DNA of 34,910 nucleotides, from contig CADBIY010000016.1 of NCBI GenBank assembly GCA_902794895.1, forward strand, positions 1-34,910, written 5' to 3'. Origin of the DNA: Candidatus Avelusimicrobium vaccinum. GTDB lineage: Bacteria; Elusimicrobiota; Elusimicrobia; Elusimicrobiales; Elusimicrobiaceae. Below are positions 32,601-34,910 of the stretch, one piece after another. The notes under the pieces are model-generated. The model did not search any database. It was not told the origin of the DNA and worked only from the letters and a program-made list of their open reading frames with translations. The translations under genes were made by a program, and so were the position numbers. Positions within the stretch are counted from its first letter, which is position 1. Every line of letters begins with the position of its first letter.

Positions 32601-34628
32601 TTTTTAGTGTCCAAAGAGTCTAACCTTTCGTCTTCTTCGGGGAACGACCCTGTATTGCCGTTGCCGTCATTGGAACACCAACCGGCATCGATTGTTGAAA
32701 AATTAGTATTGCCCAATAGCGAACCGTATGTGCTGTGCGACAGTAATTTTTCTATAGAAACCTGTAATGAATTGTTCTGTTCGTTATGTCAATTACAACA
32801 GGATGAACTGGTTGGGCAAGATTTAATCCGTTTGTTTCCGGCCGATACCCATTTAGCATTAATGCAAGATTTACAGACCTTGCGTAAAGAAGGGAGCCTT
32901 TCTAACCGGGAATATGCCTTGTTGGTTGGAAGCAGTTTAGAAGTTTGTCAGGTGCGGATTAGTGCCGTTAAAGACTCTAACGGACGGTATTTATTTGTGT
33001 TGCGTAGTTTGGCATTCCAGCAGCAAATTATGAAAATTTTAGAAGAGCGTTCCGCCCATTTAACGGCGTTATTATCTGCCACTGGGGGGATTGTATTTTC
33101 TGTTCAGTTTGATCATGGAAGGTTTGGTAAAATTGAACCGGATAATGCCGCTTTGGCCGCAAAATTGGGTTATACGCCAGAAGAATTAACCACGCGTTCT
33201 TTGCGTGACTTATTTTTTGATCCTTCGCGGGAGGATCAAGATCCGGGGCTGGTATTAACGGAGGCAGAGAAACAAGTGAAAGCGGAGGGGAAATCTTCTT
33301 TCCGCTTGTCCATGCGTCCGAAAGATGCCATTGATTTTGATGCCCAAGTGACTGTGGTTTCGTTAGAACTTCCTGGAAAGGAAACCGCTCTGGTGGTGGT
33401 AAATGATTTAACAGCACAACTTAATGAGGTGGCCCGTGAGTCTCAACAAGCCCTGGAATTACAAAGTGTGCGTAAAACATTACCCGGTTTGTATATTAAA
33501 ATGAATGCAGATGGAATGGTGTTGGATGTGCATTCCAATTTAGATTATTTAAGCGTAGAAGAAGCGCAATCTTTATTTTTAAATAAAACACCGGAAGTTT
33601 TTTGGCCGAAAGAAACGGCGCAGCAAGTCATATTTTCTCTTAAAGAATCCTTGGCAATGCAAGTAGATGCAAAACTAAATATATCTTGGGAAATCGCCGG
33701 TAACGAACGCTATTTTGATGGAACGATGACCCCGATTAAAGGCCGCGATGAGGTTGTTTTGTGGTTGACGGATTCTTCTAATGAACAAACATACAGTGAA
33801 CATTTGCAGGAGATTTACCGTTTAATTCGTGAACCGGCCCGCGATTTGACAGATCAAGTAGAGGCCTTTTTGGCATTAGGGAAAAAAATTTTCCAAGCGG
33901 ATATTGGTATGGTCTTGCGTTTCCGGCAAGGGAAAACAACTCGGGAAAGTGTGGTTATGTATGCCCCTCAAAATGAATTTAATTTGCAGCGTCATATGGA
34001 GTTTAATGTCGAGGAGTGTTTAGACAGTGTTGCCGATGGTTCTCCCGTATTGTGGCCGGATTTGGGAAATATGTCTTGCCATCACTGTATTCATACCGAA
34101 AAACATTTTGGAGCCTTATTGGCCGCTCCGCTTAAAGTACATGGGCAAGTAATGGGGGCTCTGTGTTTCGCCGCAAAAGACCGCCGGCGGTCTTTTGATA
34201 CGGGGGCAGAAGAAATGTTGGGTGTCATGGCCCGACTGCTTAGTTTACGTTTGGAATTGCATAAAAACGGGCGTATGTTGGAATACAATTCGAAAGCGCT
34301 TCTTAAAGTATTAAGTTATTCACAAACCCCGGCCGTGGCACTGGATCCGGATTTTCAGATTACTTACGTCAATGAACCGTTATTACAGAAAACGGGTCAG
34401 CGGACTAGTAATTTATTAGGTCGGAATTTCTTTGAAGAATTAACACGGGATTCAGCGCTTTCCAAACAAATATTTAAAACCGCGGCTCAAGAGGAGTCTG
34501 CGGGAGAATTTTCTGTTAAATTAGATCTATTAAATACAGACGGACTTTATAAAGAGGTTCGTTGGACGGTATTTGCTTGCCAAGGCGGAACAGGAAACCT
34601 GGAAAGTTATATACTATTAGTAGATTGA
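29601..34628 (+). CDS. Giant multi-PAS/GAF sensor-like protein without output domain
   Basis: A 1675-residue, apparently cytoplasmic protein (no signal peptide or membrane segment). By eye it is a chain of about eleven PAS-like units from residue 20 to 1410, a GAF-like domain (about 1415-1550; FGALLAAPLKVHGQVMGALC) and a last PAS-like unit (about 1560-1675). Several units end in the PAS-linker motif VxDITxxxxxE (MVEDITKRHQQE, LVEDITERRQQE, VAEDITHKKEQE, VSEDITAKTKME, VRDITEENRN). Units 3-5 are close relatives and look like tandem duplicates. No histidine kinase, GGDEF, EAL, HTH or MCP domain is seen, and the protein ends on the PAS unit. The ATG at 29601 has GGAG upstream; a TTG at 29577 is less likely. 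Role is unknown: perhaps a scaffold or multi-input sensor acting through partners. Confidence 0.85.
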   Translation: MAKSLFPFFSKSDDSQQPIKVMTEEMFAFLKQFPSALLLLDVTGKITFANAPAATLLNTSIDKLEGSAIHKWGLSMQQVNALTQAQNPPQPLILDRTELQAPVLQITGKVLADTPFIMLTLSAAAQFKQLTADKQFLTEILNHYPEAVLVQNEKKQCVWWNHLAEKLFGISMDQALGKHVDQLLPKELYPLLEPLDKQVLAGTSCANVAVTYPLSEKENCTLSVSKSVYRVSGSKETYLISVFENITSHYENDQQLQRSHTLLQAILNNVPLGLYTRDCDGKMTYFNSQSMKVLNEKDSSLTDHPHAFQNQDKIKFHRQREAEILKEGKPYESPEEVYVDSSGNEKILHLIKVPLMDAGPKPLVLSMVEDITKRHQQEQEVQRVNRFLSAIVQNAPIGLYARRADGHMLLRNKQCNAIFGDVSEDDYDERGKLPHETPEQASQYLGREYEVLLSGRILDIPEEEYKTASGERKLLHLVKVPIIGTREEERFVVTLVEDITERRQQERDLLETKNSLQSILEHVPVAIYARSVDDKISFINKRALEMFPGETEYKNEDNFYGHREKSIFEEGKMLEFPEEWYTTKNGEKILLHLIKAPVFDKEGKPFMVLTVAEDITHKKEQERAIVDAKNFLQAVINQLPVSLSVKNYDGKYILWNKKSEELFGVRAEDVIGRTAYRTDLNKDQAEFLREADLRVFENKKEQTIPQELISSAEGGIKIMHTVKTPVFNPDGTPNCLLVVSEDITAKTKMEKQIREANDKNTLLIENAREGVIIVEDGKIIYANHAFCQTFGFQKLENIKNKPLVDLAVEEHKEILKEKYEAVVADLPQADKPVVLRMRTVSKKTIEVEFSAIVSRYLGRRIVLGFVRDITEENRNLRAIKTERDHFRAAFENSVNPVLILSHKGYILVMNESCRKLFGFTEKDQTFYRNVYMRPALTLAVRRKLKSGQPAQMEYTFDFERAERLFPGRIHGTGCVKFDVTFVPINKRDAKDGSVSADYVVFLVSKESNLSSSSGNDPVLPLPSLEHQPASIVEKLVLPNSEPYVLCDSNFSIETCNELFCSLCQLQQDELVGQDLIRLFPADTHLALMQDLQTLRKEGSLSNREYALLVGSSLEVCQVRISAVKDSNGRYLFVLRSLAFQQQIMKILEERSAHLTALLSATGGIVFSVQFDHGRFGKIEPDNAALAAKLGYTPEELTTRSLRDLFFDPSREDQDPGLVLTEAEKQVKAEGKSSFRLSMRPKDAIDFDAQVTVVSLELPGKETALVVVNDLTAQLNEVARESQQALELQSVRKTLPGLYIKMNADGMVLDVHSNLDYLSVEEAQSLFLNKTPEVFWPKETAQQVIFSLKESLAMQVDAKLNISWEIAGNERYFDGTMTPIKGRDEVVLWLTDSSNEQTYSEHLQEIYRLIREPARDLTDQVEAFLALGKKIFQADIGMVLRFRQGKTTRESVVMYAPQNEFNLQRHMEFNVEECLDSVADGSPVLWPDLGNMSCHHCIHTEKHFGALLAAPLKVHGQVMGALCFAAKDRRRSFDTGAEEMLGVMARLLSLRLELHKNGRMLEYNSKALLKVLSYSQTPAVALDPDFQITYVNEPLLQKTGQRTSNLLGRNFFEELTRDSALSKQIFKTAAQEESAGEFSVKLDLLNTDGLYKEVRWTVFACQGGTGNLESYILLVD

Positions 34629-34657
34629 TGTGATCAAATGATGTTGTTCTCGTCTGT

Positions 34658-34694
34658 CCCCAGTAAATAGTCATTTTCTGGGGATATTTACTTT
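34658..34694 (+). terminator. Possible terminator/attenuator-like structure after the PAS/GAF gene
   Basis: CCCCAG and CTGGGG can pair, and AGTAAATA can pair with TATTTACT; the two stems interleave, so they are alternative or form a pseudoknot. No good T run follows immediately. Weak support as a terminator. Confidence 0.35.
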
Positions 34695-34716
34695 GCAAGT
34701 TCGTTTCTACCCTCAC

Positions 34717-34749
34717 TTGACTAATCGTTTTTTTTTTTTTTGGTAAAGT
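34717..34749 (+). promoter_or_regulatory. Pilin promoter with T14 tract
   Basis: TTGACT (34717-34722), then AATCG, a run of 14 T (34728-34741) and TAAAGT (34744-34749). The spacer is 21 nt; losing about four T would bring it to 17. Confidence 0.5.
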
Positions 34750-34756
34750 TTTTCTA

Positions 34757-34839
34757 TATTGGATGAGGGGGGATGTATCCCCTGTTATTAAAACGCTTAT
34801 AAAGGCGTTTTAATAAGAAATAGTCATTTATATCCAATA
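34757..34839 (+). promoter_or_regulatory. Structured pilin 5' leader, possible three-way junction next to the ribosome-binding site
   Basis: TATTGGAT (34757-34764) can pair with ATCCAATA (34832-34839), enclosing two hairpins: GGGGA/TCCCC (34769-34782) and a perfect 12-bp stem (34785-34796 with 34805-34816). The closing stem ends just before AAGGAG (34839-34844). Confidence 0.5.
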
Positions 34840-34849
34840 AGGAGAACGT

Positions 34850-34910
34850 ATGAACCAACGGAAAAAGAAAGCGTTTACCCTGACGGAATTATTAGTAGTG
34901 GTAGTCATTA
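34850..34910 (+). CDS. Type IV pilin-like protein, truncated by window end
   Basis: Only the first 20 residues are in the window: MNQRKKKAFTLTELLVVVVI. The basic leader and hydrophobic FTLTELLVVVV segment with Glu5 identify a prepilin. Unlike the other three pilins here, the residue before the cleavage site is Ala instead of Gly, and Thr replaces Ile at +4. AAGGAG lies 5-6 nt upstream of the ATG. The leader is long and structured, with a T14 tract near the promoter. Confidence 0.85.
   Translation, partial: MNQRKKKAFTLTELLVVVVI

Noticed and set aside
1-34910. CRISPR array, prophage, insertion sequence or toxin-antitoxin pair
   Set aside because: No regularly spaced repeats, transposase, integrase, phage structural genes or recognisable toxin-antitoxin pair were seen on either strand.

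Overview
The window is a compact bacterial chromosome segment of about 45% GC by eye. It carries housekeeping and metabolic genes on both strands, with no insertion sequence, phage gene or CRISPR array. Scattered single type IV pilin-like (PulG-type) genes share almost the same prepilin N-terminus ([17 protein letters not shown]). Together with a clostridial-type GalT and Gram-negative style lipoproteins and OmpA proteins, this fits a gut Elusimicrobiota relative best. That placement is an inference from gene content, not a measurement.

Layout. 1-3936: the end of an oligopeptide-type ABC permease, an acyl-CoA ligase, a CCA-adding/poly(A) polymerase family enzyme starting at a TTG, and tRNA-Gly(CCC). 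3956-5160: a membrane-anchored carbohydrate-binding-domain protein and a convergent pilin. 5161-6360: a hairpin-rich intergenic region, then LexA with a tandem 12-nt repeat over its promoter. 6361-11462 (minus): cdd-galM-galK-galE-galT, a complete Leloir set. 11553-14163: an SGNH esterase and a PLD-family lipoprotein. 14172-16839 (minus): a KtrB/TrkH K+ channel subunit and RimO. 16968-18973: tRNA-Asn with a partial downstream duplicate, a small lipoprotein, and a CbpA-like J-protein with OsmC. 19404-23007: two pilins flanking a minus-strand SirB1-like/NfeD/SPFH operon. 22988-23417: an apparently broken rbfA and a relic of a pilin promoter and start. 23432-24826: two OmpA-domain lipoproteins. 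24869-28811 (minus): a merged folate/7-deazapurine cluster (DUF1189-like, queD, queE, folE, folP, a PTPS-III candidate, folK). 28848-34628: a secreted Cys-rich protein and a 1675-residue PAS/GAF protein. 34850-end: the start of another pilin.

How the genes work together. FolE makes dihydroneopterin triphosphate. QueD and QueE take it towards queuosine precursors. The PTPS-like protein sits where FolB would be expected, between FolP and FolK, and may supply the folate branch. GalM, GalK, GalT and GalE convert galactose to glucose-1-phosphate. The pilin genes look like an expanded repertoire controlled gene by gene.

The most interesting signals are these: poly-T tracts of 11-14 nt in or next to pilin promoters, suggesting phase-variable expression, plus one decayed pilin leader; a recurrent promoter layout with the -10 box 5-8 nt before the ATG and no ribosome-binding site, suggesting leaderless mRNAs; a 54-nt repeat of the tRNA-Asn 3' end and its terminator; a frameshifted rbfA; and a very large PAS/GAF protein with no recognisable output domain.
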